The notes: generated by a model from the letters alone, not told the origin. Positions 43,229 to 52,132 are shown, counted from the first letter of the stretch. The stretch: 64,000 bases of DNA from Clostridium guangxiense (GCF_021043395.1 NZ_JAJNKE010000011.1:33445-97444), one strand, 5' to 3'. Program-made: numbers and translations.

Positions 43229-44423
43229 TGAGCTTTATAAAATAATAAAAAAGAAAAAGTTTTGGGTAACTTTAATTGTATTTGCGGCTATTTTATTTTT
43301 GTTTGGATTTTTTCAATACTCAAATCAAAAAAAATACAGAAGCCCAGAGAAAAGAATTGAAATGACGAAAACACAAATTGAAACAAATAAAAAAAGTTTA
43401 CAAAGCGGCGGTATAAGTGCTAATGAAAGAAAAAAGGTAAAGCAAACAATAGTTCAAGAAGAGCAGAGTTTAAAAAAGTTAAAAAAGGATGAGGAAGATA
43501 AAAATGTAGAATGGACAAGAAGAGTTGAAAAGGATCTAAGGGCAAACAAAGAGGAGCTTATAAAGGCAAAAACCAAAGGTAAAAATGAAGATATAGATAA
43601 TGCGACAACGGCTGTTTCAAAGGACCAATATTACCTAGATAATAATGTGGACCCATACAGTGAAACTGGAAAAGATGTATTCTCTGCTTTCCTTAACACA
43701 AAAGCATTTATAGAAATTATAATAGTTTTTATGATAATTGCAGTTGCAACCTCAGATATAGTAAGCTCTGAATATTCTCCTGCCACCATAAAAATGCTTT
43801 TAGCAAAACCAGTATCGAGATTTAAAATTCTGCTTTCGAAGTTTATAGCCATTTTTATAGCAAATTCATTTTTAATAATAATACCACAGTTATTGTTATT
43901 TATAGCATTAGGTACTATGGATGGATTTCCAAATATGTTGTCACCAGTAACTGCGGGAACAAAGTATCAATATGATAAAGCTGTAATAGCCACAAATAAC
44001 CAAATTGGAGTATCACCAATAGTTGGTTCTACGCAAATTGTTTCCTATGCTAAATATCTTCTTTATGTTACAGGAATTGATTTACTATTTATAGCGACCT
44101 GCGTGTCAATATGCTTTTTAATTTCAGTTTTAATTAAAAACTCGGGAATAGCAATAGGAAGCAGCGTTGGAATTGGACTTGCAATGTCTATACTCGGAAT
44201 AATGATGCTTCAAGGGTCACTTCCAGCTGTTCTTGAAAAAGTAAGTCCGTATCTTCCGATGACTTATGCATCCTCGGATATGCTTGTATATGGATATTTA
44301 GCAAAGACGATAGACAATCCATCTATAACAATGGATATGGGTGTAGGTGTGCTTGTGTTTTATACCATTGTATGTTTTGTTATTTCAAGTATTGTTTTTA
44401 TGAAAAGAGATATGCTTGCATAA
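43209..44423 (+). CDS. ABC-2 permease with large extracytoplasmic domain, copy 1
   Basis: A 404-residue membrane protein. One hydrophobic segment (about 20-38) is followed by a charged, lysine/glutamate-rich external stretch with coiled-coil character (about 45-140), and then about five helices. The motif SSEYSPATIKMLLAKPVSRFKILLSK marks ABC-2 permeases of this class. It is homologous to the next gene, and the two probably form a heterodimer on the ATPase. Confidence 0.87.
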   Translation: MWGLISNELYKIIKKKKFWVTLIVFAAILFLFGFFQYSNQKKYRSPEKRIEMTKTQIETNKKSLQSGGISANERKKVKQTIVQEEQSLKKLKKDEEDKNVEWTRRVEKDLRANKEELIKAKTKGKNEDIDNATTAVSKDQYYLDNNVDPYSETGKDVFSAFLNTKAFIEIIIVFMIIAVATSDIVSSEYSPATIKMLLAKPVSRFKILLSKFIAIFIANSFLIIIPQLLLFIALGTMDGFPNMLSPVTAGTKYQYDKAVIATNNQIGVSPIVGSTQIVSYAKYLLYVTGIDLLFIATCVSICFLISVLIKNSGIAIGSSVGIGLAMSILGIMMLQGSLPAVLEKVSPYLPMTYASSDMLVYGYLAKTIDNPSITMDMGVGVLVFYTIVCFVISSIVFMKRDMLA

Positions 44424-44447
44424 TAATCAGGGAAAGGAGGGAGAAGT

Positions 44448-45665
44448 TTGTATAATCTTATAACAAACGAACTTCAAAAAATATTTAAAAAGAGAAAAGT
44501 TCTAATTGTAATGATATTATTTTCTGCTATAACTGTTTTATTTTCAGTTATTCAATATCAGTCTCAGCATAAGACACCTATGCAGACAGTAGTAGAAGAT
44601 GAAAAACTTATAGCAACCTATAAATCTGCACTACCATATGAGGACGCCAATCAGGCAAAGCAATTAAGGCAGATTATTAATACTGAGAAAAGCAATATAA
44701 GAAATGCATACAGACAGGAAGAATTAAAAAAGCTTAGCTGGAAAGACCAAATAAATAACCTTATATCGGACGATGAAAAAAAGAAGGATTCTGCTGATTT
44801 AGCAGGTGATAATACCAAAATAGAGCAGGTAAATGAAGATATATTGGTGAAGAAATATGCTCTTAAAAATAACATGCCTGAACTAGCAGATAGTTCTAAT
44901 GTAAAAGCAATAGATGTATTTACGGAAATGGTGTCTGTTTTATCAATTATTATTTTACCTGTAATAATATGCATAATAGTTCTTGATGTTGTTTCTGGAG
45001 AAAATTCTCCGCCTACCATGAAAATGCTTCTGGCAAAGCCGTGTTCAAGAGGAAAGATTTTGTTTTCAAAGTTTTCAGCAGCGTCAATTGCCAGCATAAT
45101 TTCTATAGTTGGTTCTGAAATAATATCATTTTTAATATTAGGTATTATCATAGGGTTTGGAAAAGCTAATTCACCTCTGCAGGTCGGAACTAAATATGAA
45201 TTTAACCCTAGCAAAACTTTGGCAGGAGATTGGCACGATGTACAGGCTATACTTGACAGCTCTTATGTTATACCTCAATGGAAGTTTATTTTAGAAATCA
45301 TTGTTTTACAATTGCTTTTTATAGTTGCCTTTACGTCTGTATGCATACTTATATCAACTATTGCAAATACCAATACTTTGTCTATGACGGCGGGTATAGT
45401 AATTGCTGTAATCCTAAGCTTTATGATAATTAAAATAAGCTCTGGTGATGGAAGCAGCGCTGGAGATGTACCACTTAGGAGAATAGCGCCATATATTATA
45501 AACACTTATGCATCGGCAGGTTTAATGCTTACAGGTAACTTACCTCAAATGATAAGGAATCCTGATGTTTCACTTACACTTGGAATTGCAGTTAATGTAA
45601 TTACAGGTGCTCTAAGTTATATTTTGGCACATGTGTGGTTTACTAAAAAAGATATGCTTGTATAA
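44448..45665 (+). CDS. ABC-2 permease with large extracytoplasmic domain, copy 2
   Basis: A 405-residue paralogue of the preceding permease. The layout is the same: first helix at about 17-34, a charged external region (about 40-140), and the matching SGENSPPTMKMLLAKPCSRGKILFSK. It is preceded by AAAGGAGGGAGAAG and begins with TTG (TTG TAT AAT), 24 bp after copy 1. Copy 2 ends KKDMLV and copy 1 KRDMLA, supporting duplication. Confidence 0.87.
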   Translation: MYNLITNELQKIFKKRKVLIVMILFSAITVLFSVIQYQSQHKTPMQTVVEDEKLIATYKSALPYEDANQAKQLRQIINTEKSNIRNAYRQEELKKLSWKDQINNLISDDEKKKDSADLAGDNTKIEQVNEDILVKKYALKNNMPELADSSNVKAIDVFTEMVSVLSIIILPVIICIIVLDVVSGENSPPTMKMLLAKPCSRGKILFSKFSAASIASIISIVGSEIISFLILGIIIGFGKANSPLQVGTKYEFNPSKTLAGDWHDVQAILDSSYVIPQWKFILEIIVLQLLFIVAFTSVCILISTIANTNTLSMTAGIVIAVILSFMIIKISSGDGSSAGDVPLRRIAPYIINTYASAGLMLTGNLPQMIRNPDVSLTLGIAVNVITGALSYILAHVWFTKKDMLV

Positions 45666-45731
45666 AGATAAAGCACCTTGAAACTTAAAATTTAATTGTA
45701 TAAAAAATAATGATGAAAAGAGGAATTAATT

Positions 45732-46551
45732 ATGAGAAAAAATAGAATTATGATAGCTGCTGTTCTTGCAGGAATTATGATTTTAAGTGTTGGCTGCGGA
45801 GGAAATTCATCAAATGGGAATCAAGCTAAAGCTAAAAAGGATCCAAATGCTATTCAAATAACGGGCAACGTAAGGTCAAAAAATGTGGAGAGCATAACAT
45901 TAGGTGTTCCTATGGATGTTTTCGGTTGGAATATCAGATGTATTTGTAAAAGAGGGGCAAGAGGTTAAAAAGGGTGACAAATTACTTGCACTTAATTTAA
46001 ATGATTTTAACGCATATGTAAATAAAGAACAAAATGAAATAGATATAGAGAATTTGAAAAAGGATAAGATAACTGATGAGGATCAAAAAAAGCTAGAACA
46101 AAAGACTATAGATGGTTTAACTGACGAACTTAATGCTACTAAAAATAAATTAAATCAAAGTTATATAAGTGGAAACAATGTAATATGTGATATGGATGAT
46201 GCGGTTGTTACAAATATAGGATATTCAAAGGGTGATACACTAAATTCTCAAGTTAAAATAGTAAAGCTTGAGGACTTAAAGAATATACAGGTGGTAGCAA
46301 AGGCACCAGAAGAAAATATAAATGATATAAAGGTAGGACAAAGCGTTACAATATCATCACAGGCTTATTCAGGCAAAACTTATAAGGGAAAGGTAACTTA
46401 TGTAGGCAAAAGTGTTATAAGCAGCAGTGCCAGTGTAAGCAGTGATTCTAGCTCAGATGACGATTCATATATACCAGCGGAAATATCAATAGATGATAAT
46501 GACGGAAAACTCCTACCAAATGCATCTGTAGATTTGGAAATAAAACGTTAA
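45732..46551 (+). pseudogene. Membrane-fusion-type lipoprotein, frameshifted in a T4 run
   Basis: Two frames make one lipoprotein of about 272 residues. Frame one supplies the signal peptide and lipobox (MILSVGCGG) and ITGNVRSKNVESITLGVPMD. Frame two resumes with VGISDVFVKEGQEVKKGDKLLALN, a biotinyl-lipoyl-like hairpin, then a coiled-coil and a beta-barrel domain (VVAKAPEENINDIKVGQSVTI). Removing one T from TTTT at 45919-45922 restores one frame. It would be the periplasmic-adaptor-like partner of the exporter operon. Either a real null mutation or a sequencing error explains the shift. Confidence 0.8.
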
Positions 46552-46570
46552 TTTTTAAGAGGAAAATATT

Positions 46571-46900
46571 ATGTTATATGCTGTAGGTATAATATTCATA
46601 ATCGCTGGTATTGTTCTTAGAGTTTTTCCACCGAAGAAGATAAATTCTATTTATGGCTATAGGACAAATCTATCAATGAAAAATCAAGATGCGTGGAATG
46701 AGGGTCAAAAATACTCAGGAAATACCTTCATTGTGTTTGGATTAATTTATTGTGCTTTGGAATTTGCTTTAGCTAAGCTAATTAAAAATACTAATATTGC
46801 TTACCAGCTTGCAATATTTTTAATTGGTATAATTATTATGCTTGTTATTGATGAAGGACATCTTAGAAAAGTTTTTAATGCTGATGGAAGCAGGAAATAG
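46571..46900 (+). CDS. SdpI/YfhL family membrane protein
   Basis: A 109-residue protein with three hydrophobic segments and the family signature PPKKINSIYGYRTNLSMKNQDAWN. SdpI gives immunity to the SDP toxin in B. subtilis; most homologues are uncharacterised. It lies 19 bp after the exporter lipoprotein and is probably the last gene of that operon, which would fit a peptide-resistance module. Confidence 0.8.
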   Translation: MLYAVGIIFIIAGIVLRVFPPKKINSIYGYRTNLSMKNQDAWNEGQKYSGNTFIVFGLIYCALEFALAKLIKNTNIAYQLAIFLIGIIIMLVIDEGHLRKVFNADGSRK

Positions 46901-46935
46901 CAGCATAGTAATATTATATAATTAAGGCTTTGCAA

Positions 46936-47000
46936 TAAATAAACTGTATTTTGCAAAATAGACATAGAAATGTGCCTATATTTACGGAATGCAGTTTTTT
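46936..47000 (+). terminator. Intrinsic terminator of the exporter operon
   Basis: A long imperfect hairpin, with AAACTGTATTTTGC at its base pairing with the GAATGCAGTTT side, followed by T7. Confidence 0.65.
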
Positions 47001-47130
47001 TATCCTAAGTTTATAGAAACAAAATACAATAAAAATCAATAAAATACAATAAAGTATAACAAAAAAATGACTTTTAAGATTTAGTTTGCTATAATTCTAA
47101 TATATCAGTTTGATGAAGGGGTAAATTTAG

Positions 47131-47631
47131 ATGGAAGAAAAATTTTACACAATTAATGAGGTTGCAGAGCTTTTGGATATGCACCATAAAACTATAAGAA
47201 AATTTATAACAGAGGGCAGTCTCAAAGCAAATAAGGTTGGAAAGCAATGGAGAATTTCCGAGCATGATTTAAATTCTTTTATGAAAGTAAATAAGAATAA
47301 GGATATAGATGAAGAACAAAGTTTAGACTTTTCTATAAGTGAGACATCATCAAATATAAAAAAGGCAAGAATAAATGTATCAACGGTTATAGATATTGAA
47401 GAAATAAATAAGGAACAATATATGAGAATATCAAATACGCTTATAGCTATTATGAATTGTAAAAATGCTAAAATGAATAATTCAACAATTAATATGAAAT
47501 ATTATGAGAAAGAAAATAAATTAAGAGTATTACTTTGGGGACAGATAAAGTTTATTGAAGAAATGCTTAGTACAGTTTCTATGCTTGTAGCAACACAAAC
47601 TAAAGATAAAATGAGGGGAAATAAAATATGA
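47131..47631 (+). CDS. Excisionase-type HTH protein with C-terminal domain
   Basis: A 166-residue protein. The N-terminal HTH (about 5-52: YTINEVAELLDMHHKTIRKFI, KANKVGKQWRISEHDLNSFM) is followed by an acidic linker and an ~85-residue domain (ARINVSTVIDIEEINKEQY to VLLWGQIKFIEEML). It has the same organisation as the protein at 30695. It overlaps the DUF4180 gene by 4 bp, suggesting a two-gene regulatory unit. No mobile element is nearby. Confidence 0.75.
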   Translation: MEEKFYTINEVAELLDMHHKTIRKFITEGSLKANKVGKQWRISEHDLNSFMKVNKNKDIDEEQSLDFSISETSSNIKKARINVSTVIDIEEINKEQYMRISNTLIAIMNCKNAKMNNSTINMKYYEKENKLRVLLWGQIKFIEEMLSTVSMLVATQTKDKMRGNKI

Positions 47632-47996
47632 ATATTAAAAAAATAGTAAAGGATAATATCCCAATTGCACTTATTGAAAGTGATAAGCTGGTTTTAACAG
47701 ATGTTAAGTCTGCTTTAGATCTTATGGCAACTGTAAACTATGAAACGGGCTGCAGTCGTATGGTTTTAAATAAAGCTGCCATATCGGAAGACTTTTTTAA
47801 ACTTAGCACTCGTCTTGCAGGAGAAATACTTCAAAAATTTATTAATTATCATGTGAAGTTTGCCATTATTGGGGACTTTTCTATGTATAACAGTAAGGCA
47901 TTGAAAGATTTTATTTATGAGAGCAACAATGGGAGAGACATATTCTTTGTTTCAACTGAAGATGAAGCAATTGAAATGCTTGCTTTGGATAAATAG
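47628..47996 (+). CDS. DUF4180 family protein
   Basis: A 122-residue cytoplasmic protein. DVKSALDLMATVNYETGCSRMVLNKAAISEDFF and KFAIIGDFSMYNSKALKDFIYESNNG match the DUF4180 pattern. Its function is unknown. It is translationally coupled to an HTH protein (ATGA-type overlap), an association that suggests a sensor or anti-regulator role; this is inference. Confidence 0.8.
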   Translation: MNIKKIVKDNIPIALIESDKLVLTDVKSALDLMATVNYETGCSRMVLNKAAISEDFFKLSTRLAGEILQKFINYHVKFAIIGDFSMYNSKALKDFIYESNNGRDIFFVSTEDEAIEMLALDK

Positions 47997-48179
47997 AAAA
48001 TTAGATTGTACATCAAGACTTCCTCTTACACCAAAAACAACTTTGGCATTAATATCACTTTTATGACTAATTAAAATTCAATAAATTAATCATTTTTGTT
48101 AAGGTTATTATTCCTATGTAAAAATAATATATATATTTAGAATAATATTCTCAAGTAGTAGAAATTGGAGGGAATTTTA

Positions 48180-48440
48180 GTGAAGGAACTGCATATTAAG
48201 GCAGTAGAACTTTTAAAAAGAAGAGAAAATTTTATAATAGCAACTATTTTAGATAAATCAGGTTCGATGCCGCGTGGTACTGGTGCAAAAATGTTAGTAT
48301 TAGCAGATGGTTCAATTGTTGGTACTATAGGTGGGGGACAGCTAGAAGCTAATGTTATACATACAGCAGTGCAAGCATTAACTTTGAGACAAACAATATT
48401 GCAATTATTTCATTTGACCAGTAAAGACACAAATGCAATT
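48180..48440 (+). pseudogene. XdhC/CoxI family protein, 3'-truncated
   Basis: The first ~80 codons of an XdhC-like maturation factor for molybdenum hydroxylases. LLKRRENFIIATILDKSGSMPRGTGAKMLV and IVGTIGGGQLEANVI are intact. Homology ends around HLTSKDTNA, where a normal protein would continue for 150-250 residues. The frame then runs into the 3' end of a minus-strand gene. The start is GTG behind GGAGGG. It is a deletion relic; no xanthine dehydrogenase genes are nearby. The 180 bp before it contain nothing recognisable. Confidence 0.8.
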
Positions 48441-48450
48441 AATTTGTATG

Positions 48451-49044
48451 CTAAATTGTTTTTTTTGATACATATAATTTTTTGCTATTGTCTGTTCCTG
48501 CATAAAATACCTCTGATGCATCTTTTATGTGTTGACTATTAAGCTGCGAAAGTAACCAATTTCTATCTAATTCCATATTTTTCAAATTTTCATCTAGTAT
48601 AATTCCATCGATTATTATATCTTGTGTAAGTCCTGTACTTGTAACATTTATATTTATGTTGTTAGGAGTTAATGGCTTTTGATTTGGTTTTGGTAATACA
48701 GATAATTCACCATCTGTTTCTATTATGGCAAATTCTACATCAGCCACGTTAAATATATTTTTTTCTCTTAATTTCATCATCAATTCACTAATTGTAATTC
48801 TATTGCTTTTCATATTTGTTTCTATTATATTTCCATTATTAATTAGAATGTCTGGCTTTGAATTGATTATTTTTCTCAGTTTAAAGCTTTTGATATGAAT
48901 ATAACCAGTTACAATTACTAAAACAGATAAAACAATAAGCCCTACCATAGCAGATACAGGTGTAAATATTTGACTAACAATTGAATTCGCAATTATTGCA
49001 CCCATTGAAACGCCTATAACAAAATCGAAAAATGTCATTTGGGA
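48451..49044 (-). pseudogene. DUF421 (YetF-like) protein, 5'-truncated
   Basis: 195 codons of a DUF421 membrane protein. VSQMTFFDFVIGVSMGAIIANSI corresponds to the family's second helix region, and the soluble domain (KPDILINNGNIIE, ISELMMKLREKNIFNVADVEFAI) is complete to the end. The first helix and its flank (about 35 residues) are missing. The codons upstream are open but not family-like, and the first ATG has no binding site. It stands tail to tail with the truncated XdhC gene, so one deletion or rearrangement probably damaged the area. Confidence 0.75.
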
Positions 49045-49214
49045 TACAAATATGTACTCTTCTGCGGATAAATATCTAAAGTACCTTATTTGGAAAGAAG
49101 TAAGTATCCTCTGAAAATAGAGTGGAAAATTTATATATATGATATATAATTGTAAGATAAATTAGTTGAAAAAATTCTAAAATTAAGAAACTCGTGAGTG
49201 AGGGGATGGTCTTG

Positions 49215-49702
49215 ATGATTAAATTGCGACAATTCACTATTTCAGATATAGATTTTATATTAAATAACTGGTCAAACACAGAACGTATAAAAGGATGCTA
49301 TTTTCCAAATGACGCAAAGAAATTAACTAAAATTATAAACGAGTGGGCTGCCAAAAGCTATCAAGGCAAATATTTTGAACAATTTGCAATAGTACATAGC
49401 GAATGCATTGTTGGCATGATTTCCTTGTATGAAGTTAATATAAGTGCTGTGAGTGCTGGTGTTAGTATCGATAAAAAATACTACAGGAATGGTTATGCCA
49501 TGCAAGCACTAAATTTAATTAAAGAAGTTGCTAAAAGCAAGGGATATAAGAAATTAGTATCTACTTGCAGAACTAATAATAATGCAAGTATAAAATTACA
49601 CGAAAAGTTTAAATTTAACAATCAAGAAAATCTATAAATAAAAAGGGAAATGAAATATATAGATGGTACTATGAGTTATGGATAGATAACGTGAAAGATT
49701 GA
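49215..49702 (+). pseudogene. RimJ/RimL-type GNAT acetyltransferase, frameshifted
   Basis: An acetyltransferase of about 162 residues if read through a shift. MIKLRQFTISDIDFILNNWSN, GVSIDKKYYRNGYAMQALNL and STCRTNNNASIKLHEKFKF follow the RimL pattern. The frame stops early at ENL. Adding one A to the AAAA run at about 49630 gives NEIYRWYYELWIDN, a plausible C-terminal strand. It is a single-base homopolymer deletion or a sequencing error. The final codons overlap the start of a family A repeat. The ATG used lies about 10 nt after GAGGGG. Confidence 0.65.
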
Positions 49703-49815
49703 AAGTGCTAATAACAAATTCATCCTGACAAACTGGAAGCTCATTCAGTGCACAATTCACAATGCACAGTAAAGGATGATTTTTCTCCGCTATGCCGCAA
49801 AAAATTTAAATTTAT
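49672..49815. repeat. Family A repeat, half copy
   Basis: GATAGATAACGTGAAAG, then CCTGACAAACTGGAAGCTC, GTGCACAATTCACAATGCAC and AAAGGATGATTTTTCTCCGC. This is block-for-block the copy at 29.2 kb. The mirrored half is missing and a family B palindrome follows. Confidence 0.65.
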
Positions 49816-49829
49816 TACATATTTTGTCA

Positions 49830-50142
49830 CAATAAGCTTATGCCACCTATAAAACTTTCCACTCAAAATTCCGTAGGTGCGGAGGAATTTTTTCTCTTGC
49901 ACCACTGTGGGAGCGAAGTAACAATGCTGAAGGAACGATTTAAAAAAGTCCTAATAAATCTTGGCTCAAAAATCTTAAAATACTTAGATGTTTCAATCTG
50001 TCTGAGCGATAGCGAGTATAAACATACGTGGGGTTTGGGCTTTGCCCATTATCCTTCTAGAACCCAAAGCAACCACTTTTTTTAAATAACCACTTAGATT
50101 TATATGATTTTTTTAACGCGATAAAGCATTATTACTTCGCTT
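49830..50142. repeat. Long palindromic repeat, family B
   Basis: It contains GGAGGAATTTTTTCTC, GCGAAGTAACAATGCTG, AAAAATCTTAAAATACTTAG, then the mirrored AACCACTTAGATTTATATG and GCATTATTACTTCGC. A 22-bp block (50037-50058) inside its loop recurs exactly near the right edge of the window. Reading frames inside are not gene-like. Confidence 0.65.
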
Positions 50143-50145
50143 TTT

Positions 50146-50316
50146 TTATTTGTTGTGGGACAATTTTGAGCGTTTTGTAAATTTTTGTCCATTAGAATGA
50201 GAGCCTTCTTTTACTCCATGTTCTATACCTATATTGGCTCCATCTCTAGGAAACATTTTTCTAAGTTCTGCGTCTGATTTTGGTCTATCCTTCATTCTAC
50301 TTTTATTGTTATCCAT
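50146..50316 (-). CDS. Small basic protein, 56 residues, unknown
   Basis: A complete short gene with TAGGAGG six bases before its ATG. The start is MDNNKSRMKDRPKSDAELRK, followed by MFPRDGANIGIEHGVKEGSH, and it ends in a lysine/asparagine-rich tail. It is hydrophilic and strongly basic, without a membrane segment or cysteines. It lies between a repeat and the DnaA box cluster, divergent from sfsA. It may be a small spore or nucleic-acid-binding protein, but I do not recognise the family. Confidence 0.6.
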   Translation of the reverse strand: MDNNKSRMKDRPKSDAELRKMFPRDGANIGIEHGVKEGSHSNGQKFTKRSKLSHNK

Positions 50317-50412
50317 AATAAGCCTCCTAATTAACTTATTTAAAATATAGCTAATTTATTTTGTGTACATAAAATATGAAATATTCATATAATTTGTTGA
50401 TAAAGTGAAGTT

Positions 50413-50648
50413 TGTGTATAACTATAGATTTTTAATGATAAAATAAAATATTGGTTTACAATAATACATATATGTTGTATAAATTAAATATAAAATTATC
50501 AACATATAGTATTGTTGATAATGTGGATAAGTTATACACAATTTTTTTGTAAATTAAACCCTAAAAACAGGGGATTTGAGGATAAGTGTTAAGAAAATCC
50601 ACAGTTATCCACAGCAAACTGTGGTTAAGTAGGGCAAAAAGTGGATAA
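50413..50648. other. Cluster of DnaA boxes in an AT-rich gap
   Basis: Within 236 bp there are two perfect DnaA boxes (TGTGGATAA at 50522, TTATCCACA at 50605) and two of the TTATNCACA form (50413-50421 inverted, 50532-50540). Near-matches lie at 50596, 50613 and 50640. Spacing and orientation vary. The region is very AT-rich and upstream of sfsA, not next to dnaA. It could titrate DnaA, mark a DnaA-controlled promoter, or be an origin remnant. Confidence 0.65.
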
Positions 50649-50675
50649 CTTATATTTTGAAGGTGGAAAAGATAA

Positions 50676-51368
50676 ATGATTATAAAAGAAAAAGTAGTTA
50701 AAGCAGAATTTATAAAAAGACCAAATAGATTTCAAGCTTATATAAAATTAAATGGTGAAGAATCTATGGTGCATGTGCCTAATACGGGAAGATGCAGGGA
50801 AATACTAATAGAAGGTTGTACTGTTATTTTAAGAGAGGGTAATAATGATAAAAGAAAAACAAAATATGATTTAATAGCTGCGTACAAAGGAAATAAACTT
50901 ATAAATATAGATTCACAAATTCCAAATAGAGTTGTTGAGGAAGCATTATTAAATAAAAAGATATTGGGCTTAACAAAGTATGATATTGTAATGAGAGAAA
51001 AAACCTTTGGAAATAGCAGATTTGATTTTAAATTAATGGATTCTAAAGAACAGACATATTATCTTGAAGTAAAAGGAGTTACCCTTGAAAATGAAGGCGA
51101 GGCAAAATTTCCAGATGCTCCAACGGAAAGAGGGACTAAACATTTAAATGAACTTATTGAAGCTAAAAAAAGTGGATATGGAGCTGGTGTGTTATTCTTA
51201 ATGCAGATGGATAACATAAACGAATTCACGCCTTATGATGATATGGATAAAAATTTTGGAGAAGCGCTTAGACGAGCATACAGAAGTGGAGTTGACGTGA
51301 TGGCATATGAATGCTCCCTTGGAGAGGACTATATAACACTAAGTAAAAGTGTAAAAGTGAAATTATAA
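50676..51368 (+). CDS. sfsA: DNA/RNA nuclease SfsA-like protein
   Basis: A 230-residue protein of the SfsA family. An N-terminal OB-like part (KRPNRFQAYIKLNGE, VHVPNTGRCREIL) precedes a nuclease-like core (FGNSRFDFKLMD, YYLEVKGVTLENEGEAKFPDAPTERGTKHL). The D/E/K pattern matches PD-(D/E)xK enzymes. SfsA was first described as a sugar fermentation stimulation factor in E. coli; its physiological role is unsettled. AAGGTGG precedes the ATG. Confidence 0.92.
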   Translation: MIIKEKVVKAEFIKRPNRFQAYIKLNGEESMVHVPNTGRCREILIEGCTVILREGNNDKRKTKYDLIAAYKGNKLINIDSQIPNRVVEEALLNKKILGLTKYDIVMREKTFGNSRFDFKLMDSKEQTYYLEVKGVTLENEGEAKFPDAPTERGTKHLNELIEAKKSGYGAGVLFLMQMDNINEFTPYDDMDKNFGEALRRAYRSGVDVMAYECSLGEDYITLSKSVKVKL

Positions 51369-51409
51369 ATAGTTGTTTAAATTATGACAGTAATCTATAA
51401 TTTATATAT

Positions 51410-51459
51410 AGTGAAAGTTGATTTCTTGTAATGAAGCACAAGAAGATCATCTTTCACTC
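51410..51459. repeat. Imperfect hairpin after sfsA
   Basis: AGTGAAAGTTGATTTCTTGT pairs with ACAAGAAGATCATCTTTCAC around a 7-nt loop. It lacks a clean T-run. CTACTCTGTTAC just after it resembles the ends of family A repeats. Confidence 0.5.
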
Positions 51460-51566
51460 TACTCTGTTACAAATTTTGAATTGTCACGATAAACTTGTAA
51501 TTTACAATTTTTAGGTTCTAGGTTGTCTATACATAGAGGATATTATGTAAGGGGAGGATTTTAATC

Positions 51567-52067
51567 ATGAAATATAAGTATTGTCCTATATGCGGAAAAA
51601 AGTTAAAGGAAAAATACAGCTGGGATGAAGGTGGGGTTCCATATTGCAGCACTGACGACATAATGTTTTTTGATACCCCCAAACCATGTATTATTGCAGC
51701 CGTCATAAAGGATGATAAAGTGTTACTATTAAAGCAGAATTACACTTTTAAAGATTCTAAAGTACTTGTATCAGGTTATGTAGCTAATAATGAAACTGTT
51801 GAGGAAACAGTCCTTAGGGAAATAAGAGAAGAAACAGGTATTATAGCAAAGGAGCCTAAGTACCTTGGAAGTTATTATCTTGCAGCAAAGGAGATAATAA
51901 TGCTTACATTTATGGTTAAATACGTTAGTGGGGAGATAGTTAAATCAGAAGAAGTTGATGGAGCGGAATTCGTAAATTTAGATAATGCTTTATGTGAAAT
52001 GAAGAAAGATAAAATAGGGAGCGAGGTTGTAAAAAAAGTAATTGGGGAGGTTAGGGGAGAATTATAG
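51567..52067 (+). CDS. Nudix hydrolase with N-terminal zinc ribbon
   Basis: A 166-residue protein. CPICGKKL and a later YCST give a partial zinc ribbon (about 6-29), as in NudC-type NADH pyrophosphatases. The Nudix box runs GYVANNETVEETVLREIREE (then TGI). The proline/tyrosine pattern after the Nudix box that defines NudC is not clear, so another nucleoside diphosphate derivative may be the substrate. GGGGAGGATT precedes the ATG. Confidence 0.85.
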   Translation: MKYKYCPICGKKLKEKYSWDEGGVPYCSTDDIMFFDTPKPCIIAAVIKDDKVLLLKQNYTFKDSKVLVSGYVANNETVEETVLREIREETGIIAKEPKYLGSYYLAAKEIIMLTFMVKYVSGEIVKSEEVDGAEFVNLDNALCEMKKDKIGSEVVKKVIGEVRGEL

Positions 52068-52132
52068 GTATGATCTAAAAGCTTAAAATTAGTGAAAAGT
52101 TTTTGACAGTACATACTAGATTAGAGAGTAAG

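Noticed and set aside
44651..45214. 187-codon minus-strand frame opposite a permease gene
   Set aside because: The permease on the other strand has clear family motifs and operon context; this is its shadow.
49840..50085. 81-codon plus-strand frame
   Set aside because: It lies wholly within a palindromic family B repeat and its composition follows the repeat.
50413..50648. Calling the DnaA-box cluster the chromosomal origin
   Set aside because: dnaA, dnaN, recF, rpmH and gyrB are all absent from the neighbourhood, so oriC cannot be claimed from this window.
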